NCBI GenBank assembly: GCA_009691915.1
Contig: SIAD01000007.1
Location: 1 to 64,000 of the forward strand
Length of the DNA: 64,000 nucleotides
Reading direction: 5' to 3'
Source of the DNA: Phycisphaerales bacterium
GTDB lineage: Bacteria; Planctomycetota; Phycisphaerae; Phycisphaerales; SM1A02
The position numbers were made by a program, and so were the translations under genes. Below the pieces are notes generated by a model. The model worked only from the letters and a program-made list of their open reading frames with translations, was not told the origin of the DNA and did not search any database. Positions 42,390 to 50,294 of this stretch are shown here, one piece after another (the stretch's first letter is position 1; every line of letters begins with the position of its first letter).

Positions 42390-43133
42390 TTACGGGCAGG
42401 TGCCCCAGCCCGAGAGGATGACCGCCATGTCGAGGCCGTCAGTCGTTCCGTCGCTATTCAAGTCACCTGACGCGGTTCCCCAGCCCGAGAGGATGACTGC
42501 CATGTCAAGCCCGTCGCGGAACCCGTCGAGATTGAAGTCGCCGCTGCACGCTGGTGGCGGAGGAGGGCCGACATCGCCGGCATTGATCGTTACACCTGCC
42601 ACATCATTCCACGCGTACTCGACAAGCGTACGAGTCGCGGCGTTCGCGCCGATCGACATTCGTGCCCAGCCGTAGTGGGTGAGACCATCAGCTGCGAGGA
42701 ACTTGAATCCAAAGATTCCAGTTGAATTGGCGGTCCATTGACCGACGAGGGTTCCGATCGTTGCATTCGAACTTCCGTAGAAGAACGATGCAGCGCCGAT
42801 AGCGGTTCTTGCAGCGATGTTTGTGCGGGAAGTGCTAGTTCCAGCGCCTGGATTGCGCATGTAACCAGTTCCCGTCGCCGCATAGAGCGAGACGCCAGTT
42901 AATGAAGTTCCATAGGGATTGACATCCCAACCTGGTACCCCTGATCCCGGGCCATTGAGATACTGCCCAGTCTGGCAGTTGACGTACAGCCCATCAATGT
43001 TCGCCTGGATGACGACATTGATCACACCGCTGTGAACGACTGCGGCGTCGGATTGCGAAGCCGTTGCGACTGTCGCCATGGCGGCAGCACACACCGAAAA
43101 GTGACCTAGAAGTCTCTGAGAACGAGTTTTCAT
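42390..43133 (-). CDS. Secreted protein, paralog A: dockerin-like tail
   Basis: 247 residues. Signal peptide (cut near SDAAV, residue ~31), then a ~155-residue beta-rich domain shared with the next gene, a Pro-rich linker (GPPPPPAC), and two dockerin-like repeats: GDFNLDGFRDGLDMAVILSG and GDLNSDGTTDGLDMAVILSG, each followed by Trp-Gly. ATG 43133 has AGGAGAAGG upstream. The shared domain is nearly identical to paralog B over ~77 codons, but the ends differ completely. The domain itself is not recognised; Gly/Asn/Ser-rich loops (FYGSSNATIGTL) suggest a beta-sandwich. Confidence 0.75.
   Translation of the reverse strand: MKTRSQRLLGHFSVCAAAMATVATASQSDAAVVHSGVINVVIQANIDGLYVNCQTGQYLNGPGSGVPGWDVNPYGTSLTGVSLYAATGTGYMRNPGAGTSTSRTNIAARTAIGAASFFYGSSNATIGTLVGQWTANSTGIFGFKFLAADGLTHYGWARMSIGANAATRTLVEYAWNDVAGVTINAGDVGPPPPPACSGDFNLDGFRDGLDMAVILSGWGTASGDLNSDGTTDGLDMAVILSGWGTCP
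42699..42929. repeat. Copy 1 of 231-nt near-identical tract
   Basis: Aligned without gaps to 43531-43761 (offset 832), it differs at 4 positions. Identity drops sharply on both sides. It lies inside paralog A. Confidence 0.9.
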
Positions 43134-43263
43134 TGAACCTTCTCCTCGCGGCTTTGCCGCAATGCGCTTGTTTCCCACTTGTGTAAAACTGCTTTGCCGT
43201 CGCAGCAGTAATAGCCGCTAAACGAGCGTATACAACCCTTGCCCCTCTTCAACTTAAAAAAAA

Positions 43264-43289
43264 CATCGGCGGCCACGGGGCCGCCGATG
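43264..43289 (-). terminator. Strong intrinsic terminator after paralog B
   Basis: 11-bp perfect stem (CATCGGCGGCC at 43264-43274, GGCCGCCGATG at 43279-43289), loop ACGG. The minus strand continues with a run of about 8 T. The rest of 43134-43338 is the leader of paralog A, with no other feature. Confidence 0.95.
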
Positions 43290-43338
43290 GAGTTTCAAAT
43301 CGTGATCTGCGTCCTAAAGCCGCAGAATTGAGTCAGAA

Positions 43339-43953
43339 TCAGGCGCGTCGACGACGGTTGATGAGACCTGCGAGACCGAGAAGCGCAACCGCTCCAGGGG
43401 CTGGAGCTCCAGCGGCAATCGTTGTAGCAGCGGTTGACTCAAATCCATAGTCCACGATCGTGCGCGTTGCTGCGTTGGCACCGATGGCGAGACGCATCCA
43501 ACCGTAATGGGTCAAATTGTCTGCGGCTACGAACTTGAATCCAAAGATTCCAGTTGAATTGGCGGTCCATTGACCGACGAGGGTTCCGATCGTTGCATTC
43601 GAACTTCCGTAGAAGAACGATGCAGCGCCGATAGCGGTTCCTGCAGCGATGTTTGTGCGGGAAGTGCTAGTTCCAGCGCCAGGATTGCGCATGTAACCAG
43701 TTCCCACCGCCGCATAGAGCGAGACGCCAGTTAATGAAGTTCCATAGGGATTGACATCCCATCCAGGAACTCCCGCGCCTGCGCCGGCGAGATACTGCCC
43801 GGTTTGAACATTCATGTAAATGCCGTCAATGTTGGCGGGAACCACGATGTTGACAACGCCGCTGTAGACAACGACTGCATCCGCAGACGCGACCACGGCC
43901 ACGGCCGCCGCTGCAGCAACGAAGTGCTTGTTCAGACGATTCGAGATACTCAT
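43339..43953 (-). CDS. Secreted protein, paralog B: PEP-CTERM-like tail
   Basis: 204 residues. Signal peptide (MSISNRLNKHF..., cut near ASADA), the same beta-rich domain as paralog A, and a C-terminal tail APAPGAVALLGLAGL followed by INRRRRA. So the same domain is delivered by two different tails. ATG 43953 has the Shine-Dalgarno GGAG in the reverse complement of CTCC upstream; the longer frame (to 44016) is not supported. The leader of about 60 nt and the gene end at 44126 leave 172 nt with no other gene. Function is unknown. Confidence 0.75.
   Translation of the reverse strand: MSISNRLNKHFVAAAAAVAVVASADAVVVYSGVVNIVVPANIDGIYMNVQTGQYLAGAGAGVPGWDVNPYGTSLTGVSLYAAVGTGYMRNPGAGTSTSRTNIAAGTAIGAASFFYGSSNATIGTLVGQWTANSTGIFGFKFVAADNLTHYGWMRLAIGANAATRTIVDYGFESTAATTIAAGAPAPGAVALLGLAGLINRRRRA
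43531..43761. repeat. Copy 2 of 231-nt near-identical tract
   Basis: Partner of 42699-42929: 4 mismatches over 231 aligned positions (one in GCGGTTCCTG, one in GCGCCAGG, two in TTCCCACC). It lies inside paralog B. Confidence 0.9.
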
Positions 43954-44125
43954 TGGTTTCTCCACAAGAAAGGGACTAGAACTTGGAGCATCAGTTACGG
44001 GGTTAGGGACCCGCAAATGAAGGTGCTCGGAGAACTCCCGAACACGCAGTTACTGTGACTCGGAATTGTGGGGACGCAAGTTGGTCTCCACAATAAAACG
44101 CCAAAAACCTGCGGTTGCGTCCAGC

Positions 44126-45220
44126 TCAGGGCCGGGGCTGAAATGCGCGCCCAGATGGCCGTCCGGCGGGCTGATTCGGCTTTGAAGGCCTGTTTTTTGC
44201 GTGAAACTCGGGTTCGAACCAGTCGGAGGTCTGCTGGAGTTGGCTCGATGGACGCCGAGAGGCCCCTTCGAGGAGCTCCAAGTTGATGCGCTTGGCAAAT
44301 GGACCCATCCTCGCCCCCGACTGCGATCCTGCGTCGATCCACTCCAAATGGGCCCTGAGTACCTCATAGGTCTGTGCGTCCGCCACGACCATCGCATGTC
44401 GAGGTCCTGGAGTCCGTCCAGCCGTTCCCTTCCTCGTGAACGACACGGTCATCGTCGGGCGGTCGCCCGGCTGGCTCTCCATGGGTGAGGGTTCGAACGA
44501 GGTCGTGTACCCACGGTCGAGCTTCGCAAGCATCGACTCCAGCGTGAGTGGCTCAAGCTCAACGGACTCGCCCTGATCGATCACGCCGCCTGACTCGAGC
44601 GTCCCAAGAAACATCGGGAGATTGAGCTCGCGCATCGACTTCGCAGTGCGCACTTCGCCGTGGGGATCGATCAACCAGTAGACGGTTCCATTGAACCCGA
44701 AGTTCACCCGGAGACGGGGAGTCCGCGGCTTGGACTCATCGCCAGACTCATTGGGCGGCGGGGACGGTGGTTGGAAGGCAAGCATCCACCGGCCACCGGG
44801 CCCAAGGACGAGCTCGCCCGCGCGGCTGACTCCCTTTGACGGAGAGTTCTCCAACTCCATTGTGATCCGGTAGGTGCGCACTCCCTCGCGGGCGGTCGCG
44901 CGAATCGACTCGAGCGCGGCGTACGCCCTGGAATCAGAGTCGGAGGGGACGAAGAACACCGCCAGCACGATCGCCGCGGCAATCCCGACCGAGCCGCCGA
45001 TCCAGGCCACTCGTTGCCGGACGCGCAGGCGAAATCGGCCATTCTCCCGGCGAATTGTGTCAATCGCGCGATCGACGCGCCGCTGCACCCTCGCCGCCTC
45101 TCCCGGGAGGAGCAGCGCGAGCAGTCCATGCACGACGGCACTGTCCGCGGCGACATGGTCCGGGGCGACATGGTCCGGGGCGCCATCGCTCTCGCGGGCG
45201 AAGGGATCTCTCTCGTTCAT
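44126..45220 (-). CDS. Membrane regulator paired with ECF sigma (putative anti-sigma)
   Basis: 364 residues. Cytoplasmic N-terminus (~80 residues, Asp/Val/Ala-rich, then Arg-rich), one membrane helix (about 88-107, IGGSVGIAAAIVLAVFF), and a large exported domain (about 120-340) that resembles the LolA/RseB-type beta-sheet layout. The N-terminus lacks the His-Cys-Cys zinc motif of classical zinc anti-sigma factors. Its ATG overlaps the sigma stop by 4 nt, so the two are coupled. A single protein could then sense the periplasm and bind sigma; this is inferred from order and topology. Pro/Arg-rich C-terminus. Confidence 0.6.
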   Translation of the reverse strand: MNERDPFARESDGAPDHVAPDHVAADSAVVHGLLALLLPGEAARVQRRVDRAIDTIRRENGRFRLRVRQRVAWIGGSVGIAAAIVLAVFFVPSDSDSRAYAALESIRATAREGVRTYRITMELENSPSKGVSRAGELVLGPGGRWMLAFQPPSPPPNESGDESKPRTPRLRVNFGFNGTVYWLIDPHGEVRTAKSMRELNLPMFLGTLESGGVIDQGESVELEPLTLESMLAKLDRGYTTSFEPSPMESQPGDRPTMTVSFTRKGTAGRTPGPRHAMVVADAQTYEVLRAHLEWIDAGSQSGARMGPFAKRINLELLEGASRRPSSQLQQTSDWFEPEFHAKNRPSKPNQPAGRPSGRAFQPRP

Positions 45221-45759
45221 CGCGGCACCTCCGTGGCTGGAACAAAGATGCTCTTCGCGCGCAGGCACTCGGCTAGGGCTAGGCGCGCGCGGTATAGCCG
45301 CTTGCGGAAGGTCTCGTCGTTGGTGGCAAGAGTCCGCGCCGCCGCGGTGGCGTCGAGCCCCCGGACATAGACGAGATCGACCGCCTCCCGCGCGTCCGGG
45401 GAAAGCCTTTCTATGCAGTCACGCAATGATTCGAGGCGGTCAGCGAATGTGTCGCCGGGTGAGCCATTGATCCGATCGATTTGCTGATCGACCCGGCGCT
45501 GCAGAAGCTCGTCGAGGTGCGCCTTGTAGCGGCGATTCCCCCGGGCAGTATTCAGAATGTGGTTGCGGGCGATCCCCCTAAGCCAGGGGCCGAACGGGCG
45601 GGTCGCATCGAACTCCTCAATCCGCTGCCAGGCGGTGATGACGGTCTCCTGAAAGATGTCGTCGACCGCGGAGCGATCGAACGCGACCGCATGAATGAAC
45701 GCGCTGAGCATCTCCGCGTGCTGCCTGATCAAGATGTTGAAGAGGTTTTCCGCTCGCAT
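45217..45759 (-). CDS. ECF-type sigma factor (copy 1)
   Basis: About 180 residues. Region 2 reads AFDRSAVDDIFQETVITAWQRIEEF, with a FGPWLRGIARNHILNTAR helix for the -10 element; region 4 is the C-terminal RLSPDAREAVDLVYVRGLDATAAARTL helix-turn-helix. Both regions are separated by a linker of ~45 residues, as in planctomycete ECFs. The start is uncertain: ATG 45759 or 45792. Divergent from a MacB-type exporter (45849), with the membrane regulator coupled behind. Likely targets: its own operon and possibly the exporter. Confidence 0.85.
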   Translation of the reverse strand: MRAENLFNILIRQHAEMLSAFIHAVAFDRSAVDDIFQETVITAWQRIEEFDATRPFGPWLRGIARNHILNTARGNRRYKAHLDELLQRRVDQQIDRINGSPGDTFADRLESLRDCIERLSPDAREAVDLVYVRGLDATAAARTLATNDETFRKRLYRARLALAECLRAKSIFVPATEVPR

Positions 45760-45848
45760 GCCAGCCTGCAACGGTAGTTCGCCGCAGATCATCCCGGGGG
45801 GACACCGACTGGGTCGAAGTAGCATCGCCCGCCCGGAGACGGGAGGCC

Positions 45849-47012
45849 ATGCCGATCTTCGCGCTCAAGATGCTGTTTGGTGACTCGGCACGGTTCTACG
45901 GGATGCTGCTCGGCCTAGCGTTCTCGACCCTGCTCATCTCCCAGCAGGCATCGATCTTCGTCGGCCTGATGACCAGGACCTTTGGCTTCATCACAGACAC
46001 GCAGCAGCCGGACCTCTGGATCGCCGACCCGGTACAGCGGTTTCTTGATGACAACAAGCCGTTGCGTTCGACTGCCGTTCAGCGAATCCGATCAATTGAG
46101 GGGATCGACTGGGCGGTCCCGCTCTACAAGGGGCTCCTGAGCGTCGCGCTCCCGGATGGGAAGCGGCAGATGTCGCAGGTCATCGGAATCGACGACGCGA
46201 GCCTGATTGGTGGACCGGCCACGATGCTCGAGGGAAGCCTCACCGACCTGAGAAAGCCCGATGCAATCATTGTGGATGTCCGCGCCACCAAACGGGAGTT
46301 CAGGCTGACCAACCCCCCGGAGGGTGGTCCTCCGAGGGATCTGAGAGTTGGAGACTCGATGGAACTCAACGATCGGCGCGCGGAAGTGGTGGGGATCTGC
46401 CGGGCTACCCAGACCTTTCAGAGCCAGCCGGTCATCTACACCACCTACAACCGAGCGATCGGATTCGCACCCCGAGAGCGCCGGATGGTCACGATGGTGC
46501 TGGCCGGACTGACGGCGGGAGCCGACGAGCATCAGGTGGTTGCGGACATTGACGAGCGCACCGGTCTCGCGGCCTACACGGGTCCGGAGTTCGAAGAGAA
46601 GACCGTCGGCTACTGGATGTCCGAGACCGGAATCCCAATCAACTTCGGAACGGCGATCCTGCTGGGTTTCTTCGTCGGGATCGCGGTGGCTGGCCAGATG
46701 TTCTACAACTTCGTTCTCGACAATCTCAAGTACTTCGGCGCGATGAAGGCCATGGGCGCTTCGCGACGGACGCTGCTGGGGATGGTGGTCCTGCAGGCGT
46801 CGACGGTGGCGTTTCTTGGCTTCGGGATTGGAATCGGACTGACAAGCGCATTCGGGATCTCGCTCCCTGAAGGACGGCTCGCGTTCCGGATGGTCTGGCA
46901 GATTCCACTGATGGCCGCCTGTGCCGTCACGGTGATCTGTGCCCTGAGCGCCGCACTTGGGTTGTGGCGCGTCATCCGTCTTGATCCTGCCGATGTCTTC
47001 CAGGGCACATGA
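45849..47012 (+). CDS. MacB/DevC-type ABC transporter permease
   Basis: 387 residues with four membrane helices: one at the N-terminus (about 18-40) and three at the C-terminus (about 265-290, 320-345, 355-380). Between them lies a large periplasmic domain. The layout is the FtsX/MacB type seen in DevC of heterocyst glycolipid export. The C-terminal loop MKAMGASRRTLLGMV fits the coupling helix. ATG 45849 has GGGAGG nearby. It overlaps the ATPase gene by 4 nt (ATGA) and stands 23 nt from the sigma-factor frame on the opposite strand. Confidence 0.85.
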   Translation: MPIFALKMLFGDSARFYGMLLGLAFSTLLISQQASIFVGLMTRTFGFITDTQQPDLWIADPVQRFLDDNKPLRSTAVQRIRSIEGIDWAVPLYKGLLSVALPDGKRQMSQVIGIDDASLIGGPATMLEGSLTDLRKPDAIIVDVRATKREFRLTNPPEGGPPRDLRVGDSMELNDRRAEVVGICRATQTFQSQPVIYTTYNRAIGFAPRERRMVTMVLAGLTAGADEHQVVADIDERTGLAAYTGPEFEEKTVGYWMSETGIPINFGTAILLGFFVGIAVAGQMFYNFVLDNLKYFGAMKAMGASRRTLLGMVVLQASTVAFLGFGIGIGLTSAFGISLPEGRLAFRMVWQIPLMAACAVTVICALSAALGLWRVIRLDPADVFQGT

Positions 47013-47746
47013 TGATTGCAACCCCGACGAGTCCGGAGATTGCCGTGGGGGCGCGTGGCATCGAGAAGGTCTATGTGACTGGGGACACACGAGTCACGGC
47101 GCTTAGAGGGGCGGATCTCGAAGTCCGATCGGGAGAGTTGGTGATGCTGGTGGGGCCGTCGGGGTGTGGCAAGACATCCCTCATTTCGATCATCGCCGGG
47201 TTGCTGCGGCGCGATTCCGGAGAGCTCGCCGTGCTGGGGCAGGACCCGCAGGCGCTCACCAACGAACAGCGCACCTCGTGGCGGCTTCGTCACATCGGCT
47301 TCGTCTTTCAGCAGTTCAACCTGATCCCGACCTTGTCGATCGCCGAAAATGTGGCGATCCCGCTGATCCTTCAGGGGACTGACCGACGCACTGCGTGTCA
47401 GCGCGCCAAGGAAGCACTCGCCGAAGTGGGGCTCGAAGGACGCGAGAGTTCTGGGCCGAACCTCCTCTCGGGTGGGCAGCAGCAGCGAGTTGCGATCGCA
47501 CGGGCCCTTGTGAACGGCCCCAGCGTGCTCGTGTGCGATGAGCCGACGAGCGCCCTCGACGGCCACACCGGGCTGCGCATCATGGAACTGGTAGCGCGCG
47601 TGGGAAGACGGCCCGGTCGCGCCGCGATCATCGTGACCCACGACGAACGGATCTTCCACCTTGCCGACCACATCGTCCACATGGACGATGGGCGTGTCGA
47701 CCGAATCGAAAGACCTCCCTCGAGGACACACCATGTTGCAACCTAG
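47009..47746 (+). CDS. ABC transporter ATPase (LolD/MacB-type)
   Basis: 245 residues with Walker A GPSGCGKTSL (about 49-58), Q-loop at FVFQQFNLIPTLS, signature LLSGGQQQRVAIARAL, Walker B VLVCDEPTSALD and H-loop VTHDERIF. The motif FQQFNLIP marks the MacB/LolD/DevA subclass. It is coupled by ATGA to the permease and overlaps the membrane-fusion gene by 14 nt. The three genes (permease, ATPase, HlyD-type adaptor) form one tripartite export system. Confidence 0.9.
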   Translation: MMIATPTSPEIAVGARGIEKVYVTGDTRVTALRGADLEVRSGELVMLVGPSGCGKTSLISIIAGLLRRDSGELAVLGQDPQALTNEQRTSWRLRHIGFVFQQFNLIPTLSIAENVAIPLILQGTDRRTACQRAKEALAEVGLEGRESSGPNLLSGGQQQRVAIARALVNGPSVLVCDEPTSALDGHTGLRIMELVARVGRRPGRAAIIVTHDERIFHLADHIVHMDDGRVDRIERPPSRTHHVAT

Positions 47747-48842
47747 GCCAAAGCGCAGACTGCCTCCACTTCGATACATCGTCATCCCGGTGCTTGCCGT
47801 CATCGGCGTGGCGACATCAATCTATACGGTGCGTGCCCAGATTCCATCCGCCGCGGTTCCCCAAGCGATGGCGTCCCCCCCAAGGAGCCCGTTCGCACAA
47901 CGGGTCGCGGGAATAGGTACGGTGCTTCCCTCGTCGGACATTGTGAGTGTCGGCACGGTGATGCCGGGGGTCGTCGAAGAGGTCGCGGTCACCGAAGGAC
48001 AGAGGGTGCAAAAGGGGGCGATGCTCTTTCGGATCGACGGTCGCATGACGAAGGCGGATCTTGCCGTCGCGCGCGCAAGGCTATCGGTGGCCCAGGCGGC
48101 GCTTGCTGGTGTCATCGCACTGCCGCGGGAGACTTCGGTGCGCGATGCCGAGGCGGTCGTCGCTGGTGCCTCGGCGCAGGTCGTCGATGCGAAGGGACGA
48201 CTGGATCGGTTGGTCGAACTGGGGCCGGCAGCGGTGACGAGCAAGAACGAGAAGCCGCGGCTCGAGTACGAGTTGGCGGCGGCACAGAGTGCCCTCGAGC
48301 AGTCGCAGGCCCGACTGGATGCGGTTCGCGAGGGTGCGTGGCCGGAGGATGTCGCGGTCGGGAAGGCGCAGGTCGCGGTCGCCGCCGCGGAAGTTGGCCG
48401 ACTTGAGACTCAGTTTGAGCTTGAGACGGTCCGTGCTCCATTCGACGGTGCCATCCTCTATGTAGACATCGATCCCGGCGAGCATGTGGTCCCCGGATCG
48501 GTACAGCAGATGGTTGCGATCGGCGTGCTCGACCCGCTGCATGTGCGCGTTCAGATCGACGAGATTGACGCGTGGAGATTCCGCCCTCAATCGAAGGCCG
48601 TGGCAATCCCGCGCGGCGGAGCTCCCGGCGAGTTTGAACTCAAGTTTCTCCGGGTGATTCCGCTGGTCATCCCCAAGCGACTCCTGAGCGGTGACTCTGC
48701 GGAGCGCGTCGATGTGCGGATCATGGAAATCGAGTACGAACTTCCGAACCCGGGGACGATGGCGCTCCTGCCTGGGCAGGTGGTAGATGTGTTCATCGCC
48801 GCGCCCGAGGATCCTCCTCCGGAATCCGCGGGCGACGCTTGA
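47733..48842 (+). CDS. HlyD/DevB-type membrane-fusion protein
   Basis: 369 residues. One N-terminal membrane helix (about 14-33, LRYIVIPVLAVIGVATS), a lipoyl-like half (VGTVMPGVVEEVAVTEGQRVQKGAML), a long coiled-coil region (about 115-225, rich in Ala, Glu and Arg), and a beta-barrel part with FDGAILYVDIDPGEHV. These are the hallmarks of adaptor proteins that link an inner-membrane ABC pump to an outer-membrane channel. ATG 47733 has GAGGA upstream. No TolC homologue is in the window. The 3' end overlaps the rsmF-like remnant by 50 nt. Confidence 0.85.
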   Translation: MLQPRPKRRLPPLRYIVIPVLAVIGVATSIYTVRAQIPSAAVPQAMASPPRSPFAQRVAGIGTVLPSSDIVSVGTVMPGVVEEVAVTEGQRVQKGAMLFRIDGRMTKADLAVARARLSVAQAALAGVIALPRETSVRDAEAVVAGASAQVVDAKGRLDRLVELGPAAVTSKNEKPRLEYELAAAQSALEQSQARLDAVREGAWPEDVAVGKAQVAVAAAEVGRLETQFELETVRAPFDGAILYVDIDPGEHVVPGSVQQMVAIGVLDPLHVRVQIDEIDAWRFRPQSKAVAIPRGGAPGEFELKFLRVIPLVIPKRLLSGDSAERVDVRIMEIEYELPNPGTMALLPGQVVDVFIAAPEDPPPESAGDA

Positions 48843-49334
48843 TAAGGATCGCGATGAAGAATCCTTCAAGAGGCGGGAGGATTCGGCGGGCGCGTCCCAT
48901 CGGGCCCGTAATGGCGCGTCCCTTCCACTGCGTGAGTGCGGGCACACCCACAGACTCTGCGAGCAGTGTGGGCACGAGTTTGACCATTTCTTCGTATCGT
49001 TCGAGCGCTCGTGCGATCACGAGCTCGTTCTCTTCGGGTGCGAGCGTGCAGGTCGAGTAGACAAGGGTGCCCCCGTCGCGCAGCGCGTCGAGGCCTGAGT
49101 GAACGAGTGCCTTCTGCCACGAGGCGAGACGACGGACTTTCGAAAGCGACTGAATGTGGAATGCTATGGCCGCGTGAGCTTCGAGTGACTGCAGTGTTCG
49201 CACATCGGCGCGAGCGACGACAGCCTCGGCGCACCATCATCTTCCATTGCGTGCATTGCGGCATCAAGCACCTCGGACGGAAGGATTGATCGCCAGCGGT
49301 CGAGGAGTTCGGCCGGGATGGGTGACTGCGTCAT
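48793..49334 (-). pseudogene. Internally deleted RsmF/NSUN-type rRNA m5C methyltransferase
   Basis: The ATG at 49334 opens a frame coding a plausible N-terminus (AELLDRWRSILPSEVLDAAM) that soon stops. In another frame (GTG 49203 to 48793) follows the family C-terminal half: LASWQKALVHSG, GGTLVYSTCTLAPEENELV (the conserved Tyr-Ser-Thr-Cys block) and a hydrophobic C-terminal end. The SAM-binding segment and the DAPCSGEG catalytic block are absent, so roughly 250 residues are missing. Total coding potential is ~175 residues versus ~430. The ATG overlaps the LCM-like gene stop by 4 nt, so it was once a normal operon member. A sequencing or assembly cause is possible but does not account for the missing centre. 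Confidence 0.7.
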
Positions 49335-50182
49335 GCAGCGCCCGGCGCGAGGAGCGCGACCCGCATCGCCGAGTCATCGGGCCCCGAGAAGTGCCTCTCC
49401 CAACCGAGTTCCGTCTCGATCTCGCCGGGGTGAACGATCCGCTCCAAGTGGGCGTCAGTGTCCTTCACGACGGCGTCAATGTCCGTCTCGGCGAGTCGTG
49501 TTCCCCCAAGGAGTGTTGCGATCTTGTCGTGGAATGCCTCGGTCCGGGCTCGTGCGTGGGGTGTGAGCAGGGCGCGTGGACAGCTGAACTCGAGAATGAT
49601 TCGCGTCAGGGGGCTGCCGCGTAGGGCAAGCCGCACGAGGGCGCAGAGTTCTTCATGCGAGATGTAGTAGGAAAGCCCCTCGATGACCCAGACCGAGGGC
49701 CGAGAGGGGTGCCACCCGGCGACCAGCAGCGCTGCGCGAGTCGCCTCGATGTCACGGGTGTCGCATTCGAGGCAGCGGATTCTGGCGGCAACACTCTCGC
49801 TCGCCGACCGCCGGATGAGATCACGCTTCGCCTCGACATGTTCGTAGTCGAGTTCGACGGCCCGCGCGGTCGGATTCATCGAACACCAGTCCAACGCGAG
49901 CGGACCCAATCCGGCTCCTGGGATGATGAGGGTCTGCACGGCCTCCATCTGCTGATCGCGCAGTGTCTCGAGCCAGCGTCGGATGCACGCCTTTCGCAAT
50001 CGGACTCGGAGCGCGGCATCTGAAGACTCGCGGTTGGCGATCGCGGCGAAGACAACGCCCGAACTCAAGTCGAGCGAGGCTACGAGTCGGCGACCCTCGT
50101 CGGTCGCGGCGACCTCCGCGCCACCCAAGAGCATCGCCATCGCCGCGGTCGGACCCGCGCTGACCGTGAATGGACCGTCCAC
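49331..50182 (-). CDS. Class I SAM methyltransferase, leucine carboxyl methyltransferase-like
   Basis: 283 residues. A Rossmann region with LIIPGAGLGPLALDWC (SAM-binding glycines), acidic loop around AVELDYEHVE, and VWVIEGLSYYIS, a stretch resembling the WVIEGLLMYL block of LCM-type methyltransferases. Start GTG 50182 is chosen because TATTCT ends 6 nt before it; the frame is open to 50290 but would run into the divergent gene. Substrate unknown; small-molecule O-methylation is common in this family. Co-directional with, and overlapping, the rsmF-like remnant. Confidence 0.6.
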   Translation of the reverse strand: MDGPFTVSAGPTAAMAMLLGGAEVAATDEGRRLVASLDLSSGVVFAAIANRESSDAALRVRLRKACIRRWLETLRDQQMEAVQTLIIPGAGLGPLALDWCSMNPTARAVELDYEHVEAKRDLIRRSASESVAARIRCLECDTRDIEATRAALLVAGWHPSRPSVWVIEGLSYYISHEELCALVRLALRGSPLTRIILEFSCPRALLTPHARARTEAFHDKIATLLGGTRLAETDIDAVVKDTDAHLERIVHPGEIETELGWERHFSGPDDSAMRVALLAPGAA

Positions 50183-50188
50183 AGCGTG

Positions 50189-50194
50189 AGAATA
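50189..50194 (-). promoter_or_regulatory. -10 box TATTCT, 6 nt before GTG 50182
   Basis: Minus-strand TATTCT ends 6 nt before GTG 50182, which helps to fix that start. The intervening CACGCT offers no Shine-Dalgarno. The remaining ~100 nt up to the divergent gene show nothing else. Confidence 0.45.
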
Positions 50195-50294
50195 CGCGCG
50201 CGTGTCCTGCCTACACTCTGTGACATCACCAAGGTTGCGTAGCGGTCGTGGGTGGTCCGCCTGATAGCAGTGTCCTGATCCCAGAGGCATCCCG

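Noticed and set aside
44067-44092. Hairpin TGTGGGGA...TCTCCACA as a terminator
   Set aside because: The stem has a mismatch, and no T-run follows on the minus strand.
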